In this document: piece after piece, positions 52,732 to 64,000 of the stretch
How positions within the stretch are numbered: position 1 is the first letter of the stretch
Layout: each line of letters starts with the position of its first letter
Assembly (NCBI RefSeq): GCF_038502225.1
Contig: NC_091352.1
Location: 22,197,216-22,261,215, forward strand
DNA: 64,000 nucleotides
Source: Cherax quadricarinatus
Lineage: Eukaryota; Arthropoda; Malacostraca; Decapoda; Parastacidae
Direction: 5' to 3'
Notes under the pieces: model-generated
Database searches by the model: none
What the model was told of the DNA's origin: nothing
Seen by the model: only the letters and a program-made list of their open reading frames with translations
Program-made: the position numbers and the translations under genes

Positions 52732-53577
52732 CTATAAGTTCTTATTCCTATTTGTGGGTGGAGAAAACTTACCATTATTAGTATGTAGGGTGTGGTAACT
52801 ACTACCATTTTTTTGGTTAGCTAAAAATCTGTCACCCAGCTCTAAAGCATTATTAAAATCATCAAGATCCTTCTCCTCAAGATATGCCTTAAGGTCAGGA
52901 GGAACATTTCTCAAAAGATCCTCTAACAAAATTAAGGTAATCACACCTTCATAATTGCCTACCACCTCCTTTGAGCGACACCACCTATTTAGAAGTGACA
53001 TCTCCTTACCATATTCCACCAAAGACTGCCCTGACTGAAACTTTAGTCCTCTGAATTTCTGCCTGTACCGTTCCGGCAACATTTGATAAGCCAGTAAAAC
53101 TACCTCTTTTAGCTTATAATAATCAGAAAAGGCAGATCCTTCTAAAGAACTAATAGCCTGTAACCCTTTACCAACTAATTGGGTTCTTGCTAATGTCGCC
53201 CATTCCTTTTCCGGCCTACCTTGGGATTTGGCCGTACTCTCAAATAACAGAAAAAACTGGTCTGGGTCTTTCTCTAGGAATTTGGGCACAAATTTTATGG
53301 CTTTATCCAAATGAAAAACATCTACCCTTGTGTCTGTGTCTGGGTGAGAAGCAAGCTGCCTCTCTTTTGCTCTTTCTTGAACCCTAAGCTCCTCTAAGGC
53401 TCTCTGTTCCTGGATCTTTGTACGCTCAATTCTTAACCGTTCCTTTTCTTCTACTACTAGGGCTAATTTCATTTGTAAAATTACTACTTCCTTATCCAGG
53501 TCCCTATCATGGGGATTTGATTCAATGTCACCTTCCAAATGCATGTCATCCTCAGAATTTTTACCAGTGTCAGCCAT
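52732..53577 (-). pseudogene. Gypsy-2 gag
   Basis: Start chosen at the ATG at 53577 (MADTGKNSED). A charged coiled-coil-like region ('RIERTKIQEQRALEELRVQE') is followed by 'FHLDKAIKFVPKFLEKDPDQ', 'DYYKLKEVVLLAYQMLPERY' and 'FRGLKFQSGQSLVEYGKEMS', parallel to 'SLQKAVQLVPRFNEAEPEQF' and 'YRKTFKLNRRQLGQSLVDFV' in gypsy-1. It would form the particle. The frame ends before the knuckle, so gag and pol are no longer joined. Confidence 0.8.
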
Positions 53578-53769
53578 TTTGAGAAATAACAGCACCAAAT
53601 CTTACTACCAGCCACAGAACTTACTGATATAAAATAATAAAGCACACAGCAAGGTACATATACTGAAGTAGGATATTCACAAGGAGTTGTCATGTGACTC
53701 CCTCAAATTAAAGAGAATTGCACACAAAAAGAAAATCCTGGCAGAAAAAAAAATATAAGAGCTACTGCA

Positions 53770-54730
53770 CTTGCAAAGTAAATTATTTCCAGAAATTTAG
53801 GTGAGCATAACCCCCTAAAAATCAGCAAGATTGTACCTGCAAGGGTAAATTATGCACAAAATAGCAAGTATTAATAACACCCTAAAAATCAACAATATGA
53901 TACAGAAAGGTAAGATAAGATAAGATTTCGTTCGGATATTTAACCCCTGAGGATTAGCCACCCAGGATAACCCAAGAAAGTCAGTGCATCATCGAGGACT
54001 GTCTAACTTATTTCCATTGGGGTCCTTAATCTTGTCCCCCAGGATGCGACCCACACCAGTCGACTAACACCCCAGGTACCTATTTGCTGCTAGGTGAACA
54101 GGACAACAGGTGTAAAGAAACGTGTCGAAATGTTTCCACCCGCCGGGAATCGAACCCGGGCCCTCCGTGTGTGAAGCGGGAGCTTTAGCCACCAGGCCAC
54201 CGGGCCACCATAATGATTTATAGAGTATTAATTAAAAACACCCTAAAAACAGCAATATTATACAGAAAGGTAAATTATTCACAGGGTATTAGTTAATAAC
54301 AACACCCTAAAAACTAGCAATGTTGCACACAAAAGTAAATTTTTCACAGGGTATTAATTAATAATAACACCCTAAAAACAAGCAATGTTGCACACAAAAG
54401 TAAATTATGCACAGGGCATTAATGAATAATAATACCCTAAAACCAGCAATATTATACAGAAAGGTAAATTATGCACAGGGTATTATTTAATAACAACACC
54501 CTAAAAACTAGCAACGTTGCACACAAAAGTAAATTATTCCCAGGGTATTAATAATAACACCCTAAAAACTAGCAATGTTGCACACAAAAGTAAATTATTC
54601 ACAGGGTATTAATTAATAATAACACCCTAAAAACTAGCAATGTTGCACACAAAAGTAAATTATTTACAGGGTATTAATTAATAATAACACTCTAAAAACT
54701 AGCAATGATACAAACAAAGGTAAATTATTA
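53770..54730. repeat. ~66-bp tandem repeat in the gypsy-2 leader
   Basis: Ten or so units containing 'acaccctaaaaactagcaat', 'gcacacaaaagtaaattatt' and 'cacagggtattaatta'. It lies between the 5' LTR and gag, interrupted by a SINE at 53912-54208. Confidence 0.88.
53912..54208 (-). mobile_element. tRNA-headed SINE
   Basis: Minus strand: head at 54207-54141 with A-box-like tggcctggtggc and a perfect-looking B box GGTTCGATTCC, then a body with 'aaggaccccaatggaaataa' and 'gactttcttgggttatcctg', and a 3' end with (ttatc)n-like repeats at 53912-53928. It splits one unit of the leader tandem repeat. It is a different SINE family from the 705-948 and 7231-7644 elements. Confidence 0.85.
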
Positions 54731-54844
54731 TTTTAGTGTGAGTGTTATAGTGAATGTTTCCTCTGACCAACCCAGTAAAGAATTATTATTGACTTTCCAG
54801 GTTGCAAACTTGAATTACCACAAAAAATTGATAATTCTCCCATT

Positions 54845-54856
54845 GACAGGCCCCCA
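54845..54856 (-). promoter_or_regulatory. Gypsy-2 primer-binding-site candidate
   Basis: TGGGGGCCTGTC (minus strand) immediately follows the 5' LTR end. It begins like a proline-tRNA-type site (TGGGGG) but diverges after six bases, so I leave the tRNA unassigned. Confidence 0.5.
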
Positions 54857-55584
54857 TGTTACGCAGAAATGTGGGATTGCTGGGGGCTTGAGCCTGATCT
54901 AAGGGCACAGGTAAAAGTTACACACATCTCAAGCCCAAACCGGCCACCCCGGGCTATCCCAGTTAAAAACAGAAAGCGCTAAACCAGTATGTGTTACTTC
55001 AAGGGGTTGGTTAACAGAGGGTTAGGCAAAAATCCCAATTAGGAAAATATATCTATTTAATCACCATAACATAAAAACCTTAATTCTACACGCCCAAATG
55101 AAGGTACACACAGCTGGCTGGAGGTTCAGCCACCATTACACTAGGCTTCGTCAGCGTCAGGCCGTCATGACACCACAAACCTCATTTCTTACTTCATCAC
55201 TCATCCCACAGCACCCTGACCATGTCAGAGCCTGGGTTAACATACAGGTAAGCCATATGAAAGCCTATGGCTTGAATTGGATAAACAAAATGAGTGTATT
55301 ATTGCAAACTTAACTTAAAATATACAGCATCTCCGACACCAGCTTCTACCGCCATCCTAACGTCACGTGACCTCCTCCCCCACCCTTACTCTGCATACCC
55401 AAACATCCTTGGAAAATAAATCACTAACTCCATTCTTTATAATTATAGTTAGAGTACTTTACAGTACCTCCAAAAACACATTAAGAATTATAAAATTATT
55501 CCTTACAACTACAATATTCATATTATTATGGCACACTTCCCCACTAATATGTACATACGATGTCATGCAGAACCCTGCATAACA
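54857..55584 (-). repeat. Gypsy-2 5' LTR
   Basis: Matches 46518-47245. On the minus strand it starts TGTTATGC and ends CTGCGTAACA, giving the usual TG...CA ends. Confidence 0.92.
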
Positions 55585-55589
55585 GTCCC

Positions 55590-55884
55590 CCCAATGTGTC
55601 CTATAAAATTCATTGGATATACCATCTTAAATATCGCCTCTTCGACCTCCTCCACATGAATTCTTCCCTCTAGTACCCCTCTATCTTTTTCACTTACGAC
55701 CTTCCTGAAATCCTCCCCCCTCAGCAGACTGCCGAAGCTTGTCCTCAAACCAAAGGTCAGTATAAAACTCATGCTGTCCATATTAGAAAGTAATTGACCA
55801 GTCTGATACCTACCCAAATCAGTACATACTTCCAAACTCAAAAGGGATGTTGCTTGTTGTCTAATCCTAAATTTCCGCAGGATG
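55590..55884 (-). other. Unrecognised coding-like fragment flanking gypsy-2 and the BEL element
   Basis: The minus-strand frame to 55841 ('GLRTSFGSLLRGEDFRKVVS', 'VEEVEEAIFKMVYPMNFIGH') stays open when gypsy-2 is removed and joins a few more codons at 46517. I do not recognise it; it may be part of an older element's ORF. Confidence 0.35.
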
Positions 55885-56938
55885 TGTGGAGAAATTTTCT
55901 CCAGGAGGGGGGTATCAGCCCCCTTCAGCCCTTTCAGCCCCTTCAGCCCCTTTCAGCCCTGAGTGGCCGGGCCCTCAGAAGGGGCGAGCGTCTTGTTTAC
56001 TGCTAGAGTGAGTAATTGATCACAGATGCTATGTCACGTAGTCAAGTGACCTCTGCTCCTTGCAGCGGTGTTGCAAAGTGTATTTTTATAAGAGACAGTA
56101 CATCTCTTACTTAGCAGGACAATTAAGGAAAATCCTGCTCCCACTTTATTACCATAGTAAAAATAGTGTACATTGTTGACTATGCTTAAGACAGCAAGAA
56201 ACAAACATTCTGCTTTGCTTCATCGAGGAGGTGACAAGGATGCAAGGTACTTGGTCAGCATTTTTTTTTTTTGTGCTAGGGCAGTGATGGCTTGGGGCGG
56301 TGTGGCGACTCCAGACTATCTTTGACTCTAGGGAGAGTGACACTGACGCCAGGATACTGATCTGTGCGTTAGTGTGAACAAAGTGTCTCAAACACAAACA
56401 CTTAAGAGAAGTGTGATCAGCTTCTCTTGTGATACATTGTGAACAATAAAGACAAATCTTGTGGAACATAGTGTACCAGTGTGCGTTTCCTAGACAATGG
56501 AAGACGTGGACATCCAAGGACACTTCAGCTTCTATCAAGTCACCGATACCTGTCGAAGGTGTTGAGAACACCATAGCTCATGTTACAAAGAGCAAGGTAT
56601 GTTACGAATTTCTTGTAGATCGGGGGATTGCGCAATTCTTGAGTCACAAGGAGTTTGTAATCAACCTATAATCGGCAGTAAGGTGTGGACTTTTGAGTCC
56701 AAACAAGTAGGTATTTCGTCAGCCATCATCGAATGAAATATGCTGGCATAACACCCCCTAGGGGTAATTTATACTTACAAATTGTATCTCTTGACAGCCC
56801 AATGTTGTGATGGTTTCGACAGCTTCTAGACCTCGTCTGCAGGGGCGGCTGTGTAGACGATTTGCTGTCATTTATCAGCTAAGTGTTCATTATATATAGT
56901 TATAATAAACACAGCAGGTAAGGCCAAAATTCTCAACA
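55885..56938 (+). repeat. BEL/Pao 5' LTR
   Basis: Starts TGTGGAG. The end at 56938 (ctcaaca) is inferred from the CA terminus and the PBS-like TGGTCGTGCTCGAACC starting at 56944; the LTR2 comparison only confirms identity up to about 56817. The first 120 bases have repeated 'cagcccctt' units. Confidence 0.7.
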
Positions 56939-56943
56939 GAATT

Positions 56944-56959
56944 TGGTCGTGCTCGAACC
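56944..56959 (+). promoter_or_regulatory. BEL/Pao primer-binding-site candidate
   Basis: TGGTCGTGCTCGAACC, five bases after the inferred LTR end, starts with TGG as expected for a site complementary to a tRNA CCA end. tRNA identity not assigned. The leader 56960-57745 has no other recognised feature apart from three repeats of 'aagaaaac.ggcgctcaccca' near 57117-57185. Confidence 0.5.
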
Positions 56960-57745
56960 GGATAAAGACCACACTGTGGTCCAAATATGTTGTACTACAG
57001 TGTACAAATAACCTATGAGCCAAGGTCCTTCGAAAAAAGCTGTAAAACTAGTGTTTTACAATATGAATCAGTATAAATGAGTCCCTCCAGACTCAATCAC
57101 AGAGAATGGGCAGCCAAAAGAAAACTGGCGCTCACCCAGCGTTCATCCAAAAGAAAACAGGCGCTCACCCAGTGGACACCCAAAGAAAACGGGAGCTGGG
57201 TGACTCACCCACAACCTGCACCCACTGCTCGAATCTGGAGAAATTGCTGATTAAGACAACACCACCAAGTGATGATGTTTGTCTGAGTGTATATATATAC
57301 ACAGTGTTTATAATGTTTATAGACAGAAATTAAGAGTCAAGATTGTGTTAAAGTTTGTTTCTTATAGATATACCTGTTATATTAAAGGAACTTATATATA
57401 AAGTGTAAGCTTTCAAATATATATTAACAGTGAAATTTATATATGTGTAAGTAATATTCACGTGTGATTTACAGTTATACAGTGACATTTATAGTGTATA
57501 GTGAATGAAGTGTACAACGTTATTTACGATTAATCATCGTGGTCAGGCTGACACAGCAAACAAACTCAAGCCATAAACACCAGACACATGTACCCTGTAC
57601 CCTTCATGGTCATTGACCCTGAGGTCAGTAGTGTCTGACTCGATTATTGCTGACTTAAGCATAACAAAAACTCAGCTGTCTATAGCAGTACAGTGTTTTT
57701 TAAACACTCTAAGTGTGGTGCTAGAATTTTCAGTATACCATTAAA

Positions 57746-60700
57746 ATGGCTTGTTTGAAAACTCAGTTTCAGTCTTTACAGACTAAGATTACACAATTAG
57801 AAAATCTAATTTCAGTCTGCATAGGATTAACTCAAGATACAAACAGATTTTGATGATCTTGAGGTCAAGTTTGGATTATTTACACAACGTATGAAGATAA
57901 TTAATTCAGACTATACACATTATGAAAATAAATTTCTTGAATCAGATCCATCTGAGGATGAAATTAAAAATGTTTTGGATACTTTTAGTGATCAACAATT
58001 AAGGTGGACAGGAGTACAGGCTATCTGCCGTAAAACTCTGTCACAGAGACCTACTATAACTAGTGGGCAAACACCTGTTACACCTGTAACAACAACAAGT
58101 GTCCCATTACCAAGCTTACCTACATTGTCATTACCTATTTTCCAAGGTCATAATTATGAAGAATTCATTAGTGGTTTTCAATCCATAGTAAATTCACGAA
58201 CTGACATAGATGAGATTGCTAAGTTCAATTATCTTAAATGTCTTGTGAAGGGAGAACCCTATGAACTGATTAAGTCATTTCCGGTGGTTAAAGGTAATTA
58301 TCAAATAGCCTTACGTGTCTTAGCAGACTATTACTTCGATGCTGACAAGGCTAGAATTAGACTTGCAGTCTTAATATCAAGATTGAAGCCACCCAAACAT
58401 TGTTATTCAGACTTACAGGCATTTAGAATTACATTAGACAATAGTCTCAGATCTCTCGATGCTAAATATGACCTAAGACAATGTGATTGGTTTATCAGTG
58501 GTATTGTACAAGATAAGTTGTCACCACAAACTATTGAACGATTAAATATTATGTTCAATAAACGCTATTTCACTTGTGAAGAAATTAGCAATGGTTTACA
58601 AACAATAGTTTCATGCATGCAAGCAACGAGACAAGATGAAAAATCCACAAATCCAGTGGATAATAAACCTTCAACTCAGTATAAAAAGAGTATACCTACT
58701 CCCACTAAACCACATAATGGGAAATCCCATATAGGCATTTATCAAGCTGTGAATACAATAGACAGTAAACAGACTGTCATACATAAACGTACTCCAAAAT
58801 GTGTACTTTGTGATGGAACACATTGGGCACAGTATTGTATTCAATACACATCAATGGAGGCATGTAAACAACGTATTCATCAGCTGAAAAGATGCATCAA
58901 GTGTTTAGGTGAACACAAGGGAGGAAAATGCTCACTGAAGAAGTGTTTTAAATGCAAGGGTATGCATCATACAGCATTATGCCCAAATACTTTTGCTGAA
59001 CAGCAGCAGACTTCCACAGAATCAGGAAGTCAACAAGCAACAGCATTAAATGTGAGAGATAAGTTTAAAGCAACTGCTCTCCCGATAGCTCGAGTTGAGT
59101 TATCTAATAAATTACACAAAACCAATGTGCTAACACTATTTGATCAAGGCTCACAAAGGTCCTTCATAAGAAGATCAGTGTTGCAGAAACTGAATAAACA
59201 ACCCTATGCCAAAATACAGTTAGATATAGCTAGTTTTTTCCACAATTCTGGTAAACAGACATATGACATAGCCAGAATCACTGTTGGTCTAGGAAACAGG
59301 AAAAAGACAGTAGAAGCTGTGGTAGTAGATGATTTGCCTAAGTCTGTGCAGATCCAGGGATTAAAAGAAACAGTTGCAGCACTGAAAGCAGCTAAGGTCA
59401 AGTTAGCCTGTCCTGACATACAGACGGACACAATTAGTCCAATTGATTCAATCATTGGAAGTGATTATTATCACTGTTTTGTGCAAAATATAGTAAGTAA
59501 ACATGATGTTCACTTGCTGAAAACAGCAGGAGGCCACATGATATGTGGTCCCATTCCCTCTCAAAGTGGGAAAGAAGCTGATATTGATTCAGTGGAAAAT
59601 GTACTAGTTACGAGAATAACCGCTGATCATGTACCACAGCAAAAATTATCATTTCTGGAAGAAATGAATGAACCAGTTGATAAGTTGTGGGATTTAGATG
59701 CGATAGGTATTGATGTAAATAAACCAAGCCCACAAGAGTCTCAGACTTATAACCAATATTTGGACACTGTCAAATATAAAGATAGACAGTATTGGGTTAG
59801 GTTACCATGGAAATTAAATCCACCACATCTGCCTAGCAATTATCGCATGGCTTTCGGACAGATGAAAGCACAAATACATGAGCTCAGGAAGAATCCAGAG
59901 CTACTGACTGTCTATGATAATATCATACAAGAACAGTTGGACAATAAATTCATTGAGGAAATAGTCGAAGATAAGTTGAAGACAAACGCTCATTATCTCC
60001 CGCACCATGGAGTCAGAAAAGATTCTGAAACCACTCCACTACGTGTTGTATATAATTGCAGCGCACGTGCAAATAAAGATGTAGCAAGTCTTAATGACTG
60101 TCTGATGACCGGACCCTCACTAACTGAGAAGCTTGGAGACGTGCTTATGAAATTTCGCACAAACCCATATGCCTACACGGCTGATATTTCCAAAGCTTTC
60201 TTAAGAGTAGGACTACAAGAAATAGATAGAGATTATACTCGATTCTTGTGGCCTGAAAATCCACATGATCCTCAAAGTCCTGTGAAAACTTATCGTTTCA
60301 AATCAGTATTATTTGGTGCAACATCCTCTCCATTCTTACTAGAAGCTACTCTAAATACACATTTGAAGAAATCTGAAAGTCCCTTCAAAGAAATCTTAAA
60401 GAAAAGTTTCTATGTGGACAATCTTCAAGGTACTGTGAATAAAGAGGAGGATTTGAAATCCTTATACAGAGAAGCTAACAAGGAGATGAAAGAAGCAAAT
60501 ATACCTCTAAGGATGTGGAATACAAATTCAAAGCAATTAAGGGAACTTATCAAAGAAGATTTCGCTGAAGCTGAAATTCCTGATTGCAACAATATGCTGG
60601 GACTTAATTGGAACACACAGGAAGATACTTTGAGTCTCAAAAAGATAAACAATAAATCATGCAGTACACTCACTAAACGTAGTTTACTGTCAGAGGTATC

Positions 60701-63035
60701 ACAATGTTTTGATCCTGTAGGACTCGTCTCACCAATTACTATAAAAGGTAAAATGCTTATGCAAGATGCATGGAAGCTCAAAATTGGATGGGATGAGAAC
60801 TTGCCTCTAGAAATGAGTCAAGCATGGGATGAAATATCCAGGGAGTTTAAGCAACTTCATCAAATTAAATTTCCCAGACAAATAGGTCAAGAGGGAAACA
60901 ATTACACATTACATGTGTTCTGTGATGCGTCAATCAGAGGATATGGCGCTGTAGCTTACATGAGTAATGCTGAAGGAAGTACACTAATTACTTCAAAGGC
61001 CAGGGTAGCACCCTTGAAGGTCAGAACAGTACTACAATTGGAACTGACAGCACTCTATGTAGGTACAAAATTAGCTGTCTATCTCAACAAAGTACTTGAA
61101 CAGCTCACTATTGAAAAAACCGTGATCTGGAGTGATAATGAGGCAGTTCTCCAGTGGTTAAGAAATAATAAGAGTAAGTTGGTCTATGTACAGAACAGAG
61201 TAGCAGAAATAAAAGAGATGCAGAGAGATTATCTCTTTCTTCACGTCTCTACCCTAGAGAATCCAGCTGACATGTTGTCACGTGGTGTCCCACTCAAGAA
61301 ATTTGTGGATAATAAATTATGGCTCCTCGGACCGAACTGGCTCTCTGATGAAAATAACTGGCCTCAGCAAAAAGCTCACATTATGCCAGAAGAAACAGTC
61401 TGCTTGAACACAGCAGAAATAAGTTGTGTAAATACTGCAGCAACCACAACAGAAATAGTCATTGATGGATCTAAATACTCATCTTTGGGTAAACTATTAA
61501 GAGTTACAGCTCTTGTCTTTGAATTCATTAAAGGAATTAAACCTGATTATGAATGTCTTGAACCCATTAAATACTGGATGAAACTAATACAGAAAGATGT
61601 TTTCTCTACAGAATATAAATTTCTAGAAACACAAGATAAATCCCCAAAGAAACCTGACATGATTAATTCTTTAGGACTTTATCTCGACTCAGAAAAGATT
61701 ATAAGATGTCGAGGAAGAATTCATAATTCTTCACTACCTAAAGAAGCCATACATCCAATATTGATCCCCAAGAATCATTGGCTAACAAAACTGATTGTGC
61801 AAAACGCCCACAGTAACGTGTTACATGGTGGGGAAGCTGACACACACTGTCATATACGACAGTCCTACTGGATACCTCAAGGTCGACAAAGTGTGAAAAA
61901 ACAAATAAAGAACTGTATTATTTGTCGTCACTACGATATGCGAATATGTCAGTATCCAGGTCCACCTCCATATCCCTCTGAAAGAGTTTGTCATATCACT
62001 CCATTTGAGGTGACAGGTGTAGATTACACTGGACAAATAATTTTAACCAAAACAGTTGACAAAGTTCCCATCAAGGTGTACATCTGTTTGTTCACTTGTG
62101 CTACAACTAGAGCAGTACATCTAGAAGTAGCCACTGACATGTCTGCTGAAACCTTTATCAAATTATTCAGAAGGTTTGCAGCCAGAAGGGCATGTCCCAG
62201 ACTGATGATTTCAGATAATGCAACGAACTTTGTTGCTGGTGCTGCTTATATAAGCAAGATCTTTGATCAACCAGAAGTACAACAGATGCTGAATCAACGC
62301 AGTTGTCGCTGGAGATACATTCCTCCTAAATCTCCATGGCACAGCGGATTTTATGAAAGAATGATCGGCATTGTAAAACGTTGTTTAAGGAAGACTCTTC
62401 ATCGTCAGAGAATAGACTTAGAAGAATTCTGTACAGTTGTGACTGAAATAGAAAATAGAGTCAACAACAGACCTCTAACTTATGTTACCGATGATCTGGA
62501 CAATTTAGAAGTGTTAAGTCCATCTCATTTACTCCATGGCAGAAGGCTCGAACCTGTTCCTCCCATGAATGATAAAGAAATCATAGAGGATCCTACTTAT
62601 TTCGAACCTGAGCAACTCAGACGTAAATTCAAACACCTTAATAAAGTGATTGAATGTTGGGAGAAAATTTGGCGAGAAGACTATCTCACCTCATTGAGAG
62701 AACACTTCTATGGAGCTGGTGTTCCTGAAAATCATAAGTCCTTAAGACCTGGTGACATAGTGATTATCGACAATGATGGTACGAGGTCCCAATGGCCACT
62801 TGGAAAAATTGTGACCATATATCCTGATGCAAATGGAATCATCAGGACAGTTGATGTTTTGAGCAAAGGTGTAGTGAATAAGCGGACAATAAATAAACTA
62901 GTGCCATTAGAATTACACAGTGTTGAAAACAAAATTAGTGATTCTCCAGAAACCACACAGACTAAAGCTGTTCAGAAAAGACAAGCAGCAGTGGTGGCGA
63001 GTGAGAAAATTAAATTAATGTTAAGTGATGAATAG
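57746..63035 (+). pseudogene. BEL/Pao Gag-Pol polyprotein with an N-terminal frameshift
   Basis: The ATG at 57746 opens a frame (MACLKTQFQSLQ..., coiled-coil-like) that meets a stop at 57851; an extra base in TTTT (57848-57851) separates it from the 1714-codon frame (57891-63035). Domains by residue of the long frame: gag (DUF1759-like) about 70-240; knuckles CVLCDGTHWAQYC (about 303), CIKCLGEHKGGKC (about 340) and CFKCKGMHHTALC (about 351); protease 'LFDQGSQRSFI' (about 413, D-Q-G in place of D-S/T-G); RT with 'YTADISKAFLRVGL' (about 761) and YVDN (about 840); RNase H 'FCDASIRGYGAVAY' (about 1010); integrase H2C2 (about 1306-1345, CIICRHYD) and core 'GVDYTGQI' (1376), 'MISDNATNF' (1436) and 'WHSGFYERMIG' (1481). 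YVDN is common in BEL/Pao. The order is PR-RT-RH-IN, and no env is present. Confidence 0.88.
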
Positions 63036-63067
63036 TTCACCTGCAGCGAACCTCCGCCGCCCCCCAG

Positions 63068-64000
63068 TGTGGAGAAATTTTCTCCAGGAGGGGGTATCAG
63101 CCCCCTTCAGCCCTTTCAGCCCCTTCAGCCCCTTTCGGCCCTGAGTGGCCGGGCCCTCAGAAGGGGCAAGCGTCTTGTTTACTGCTAGAGTGAGTAATTA
63201 ATCACAGATGCTATGCCACGTAGTCAAGTGACCTCTGCTCCTTGCAGCGGTGTTGCAAAGTGTATTTTTATAAGAGACAGTACATCTCTTACTTAGCAGG
63301 ACAATTAAGGAAAATCCTGCTCCCACTTTATTACCATAGTAAAAATAGTGTACATTGTTGACTATGCTTAAGACAGCAAGAAACAAACATTCTGCTTTGC
63401 TTCATCGAGGAGGTGACAAGGATGCAAGGTACTAGGTCAGCGTTTTTTTTGTGCTAGGGCAGTGACGGCTTGGGGTGGTGTGGCGATTCCAGACTATCTT
63501 TGACTCTAGGGAGAGTGACACTGATGCCAGGATACTGATCTGTGCATTAGTGTGAACAAAGTGTCTCAAACACAAACACTTAAGAGAAGCGTGATCAGCT
63601 TCTCTTGTGATACATTGTGAACAATAAAGACAAATCTTGTGGAACATAGTGTACCAGTGTGCGTTTCCTAGACAATGGAAGACGTGGACATCCAAGGACA
63701 CTTCAGCTTCTATCAAGTCACCAATACCTGTCGAAGGTGTTGAGAACACCATAGCTCACGTTACAAAGAGCAAGGTATGTTACGAATTTCTTGTAGATCG
63801 GGGGATTGCGCAATTCTTGAGTCGCAAGGAGTTTGTAATCAACCTATAATCGGCAGTAAGGTGTGGACTTTTGAGTCCAAACAAGTAGGTATTTCGTCAG
63901 CCATCATCGAATGAAATATGCTGGCATAACACCCCGTAGGGGTAATTTATACTTACAAATTGTATCTCTTGACAGCCCAATGTTGTGATGGTTTCGACAG
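63068..64000 (+). repeat. BEL/Pao 3' LTR, truncated by the window edge
   Basis: Aligns with 55885-56821. The preceding 'cctccgccgccccccag' is not an obvious purine tract on the plus strand. An internal 213-nt frame (63637-63849) duplicates 56459-56671 of LTR1 and has no domain. Confidence 0.9.

Larger units (their letters stand above)
46518..55584 (-). mobile_element. Gypsy-2: decayed Ty3/gypsy-type element, 728-bp LTRs, GTCCC TSD
   Basis: LTRs 46518-47245 and 54857-55584 (both start TGTTACGCAG and end GCATAACA) with roughly eight substitutions between them. 5-bp duplication GTCCC at 46513-46517 and 55585-55589. Internal order on the minus strand: leader with tandem repeats, gag, protease, an I-group LINE insertion, integrase remnant, RNase H remnant, about 1.2 kb 3' UTR. 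The RNase H is last, so the order matches gypsy-1. The polypurine tract GGGGGTGGGGG is also shared. Confidence 0.88.
55885..64000 (+). mobile_element. BEL/Pao LTR retrotransposon (3' end beyond the window)
   Basis: LTR1 55885-56938 and LTR2 from 63068 to the window end begin with the same TGTGGAGAAATTTTC. About a dozen or more differences (for example poly-T of 12 versus 8) indicate it is older than gypsy-1. Internal region: PBS candidate, leader, one long polyprotein frame. The target duplication cannot be seen because the right flank is outside the window. Confidence 0.9.

Noticed and set aside
54141..54207. tRNA gene on the minus strand
   Set aside because: Good B box, but it is continuous with a SINE body and tail and lies in a transposon leader.
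63637..63849. A 70-codon gene present twice (also 56459-56671)
   Set aside because: It lies at the same place in both BEL/Pao LTRs and is duplicated only because the LTRs are; no domain seen.

Overview
The window looks like a repeat-saturated, gene-poor stretch of a large arthropod genome. I infer a decapod crustacean (crayfish, crab or shrimp type) from the mix of CR1-like LINEs with (CA)n tails, tRNA-headed SINEs, BEL/Pao and Ty3/gypsy elements, dispersed 'cgaaacgt' foldback repeats and abundant (CA)n and (TA)n tracts. That is an inference from the repeat flavour, not a database match. I found no convincing single-copy host gene. A 100-N assembly gap lies at 37235-37334.

Layout. 1-8.1 kb: a minus-strand LINE (L1/Tx1-like by its RT wording; ORF1 with a CCHC knuckle, ORF2 with endonuclease, RT and a terminal zinc motif). 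It is broken by a 5'-truncated, plus-strand relative (2241-4023, 9-bp target duplication) and by an inverted tRNA-SINE dimer (7231-7644, 12-bp duplication); a second inverted SINE dimer sits at 705-948. 8.3-9.96 kb: simple repeats. 9.96-12.2 kb: two minus-strand CR1-like LINE fragments. 12.2-16.7 kb: minisatellites, one with higher-order structure, interrupted by a LINE 3' fragment and a 166-bp LINE-derived mini-element. 16.8-25.9 kb: five plus-strand CR1-like fragments, a 295-bp palindromic hammerhead-like element and a 15-bp minisatellite. 25.9-32.0 kb: an intact Ty3/gypsy-type element with indistinguishable LTRs whose integrase lies upstream of RT-RNase H (Gmr1-like order). 32.0-37.2 kb: an endonuclease fragment, nested foldbacks with hammerhead-like motifs, and a ~250-bp tandem repeat. 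37.3-46.5 kb: Tx1-like remnants and a near-full-length I-group LINE (ORF1; EN-RT-RNase H ORF2), itself hit by a SINE and by a palindromic hammerhead-like element. 46.5-55.6 kb: a decayed minus-strand relative of the first gypsy element (728-bp LTRs, GTCCC duplication) containing an internally deleted I-group LINE, a tandem repeat and a tRNA-SINE. 55.9-64 kb: a BEL/Pao element with a 1714-residue frame; its second LTR runs off the window.

The genes do not form a host pathway. Each autonomous element supplies its own gag-like protein, nuclease and reverse transcriptase, and the short elements (SINE dimers, LINE mini-element, hammerhead-like foldbacks) have no coding capacity and presumably depend on machinery supplied in trans. 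Nesting gives a relative chronology: Tx1-like LINEs are oldest, then the I-group LINE and gypsy-2, then SINEs and foldbacks; gypsy-1 is youngest by its LTR identity.

The most interesting signal is a set of nine dispersed copies of a hammerhead-ribozyme-like fold (19.3-44.0 kb). The two outer helices change by compensatory substitutions between loci, and core positions 3 and 8 switch together from C/G to U/A. Several copies lie in short palindromic elements with clean 13-14 bp target duplications, as expected of non-autonomous Penelope/retrozyme-like retroelements.
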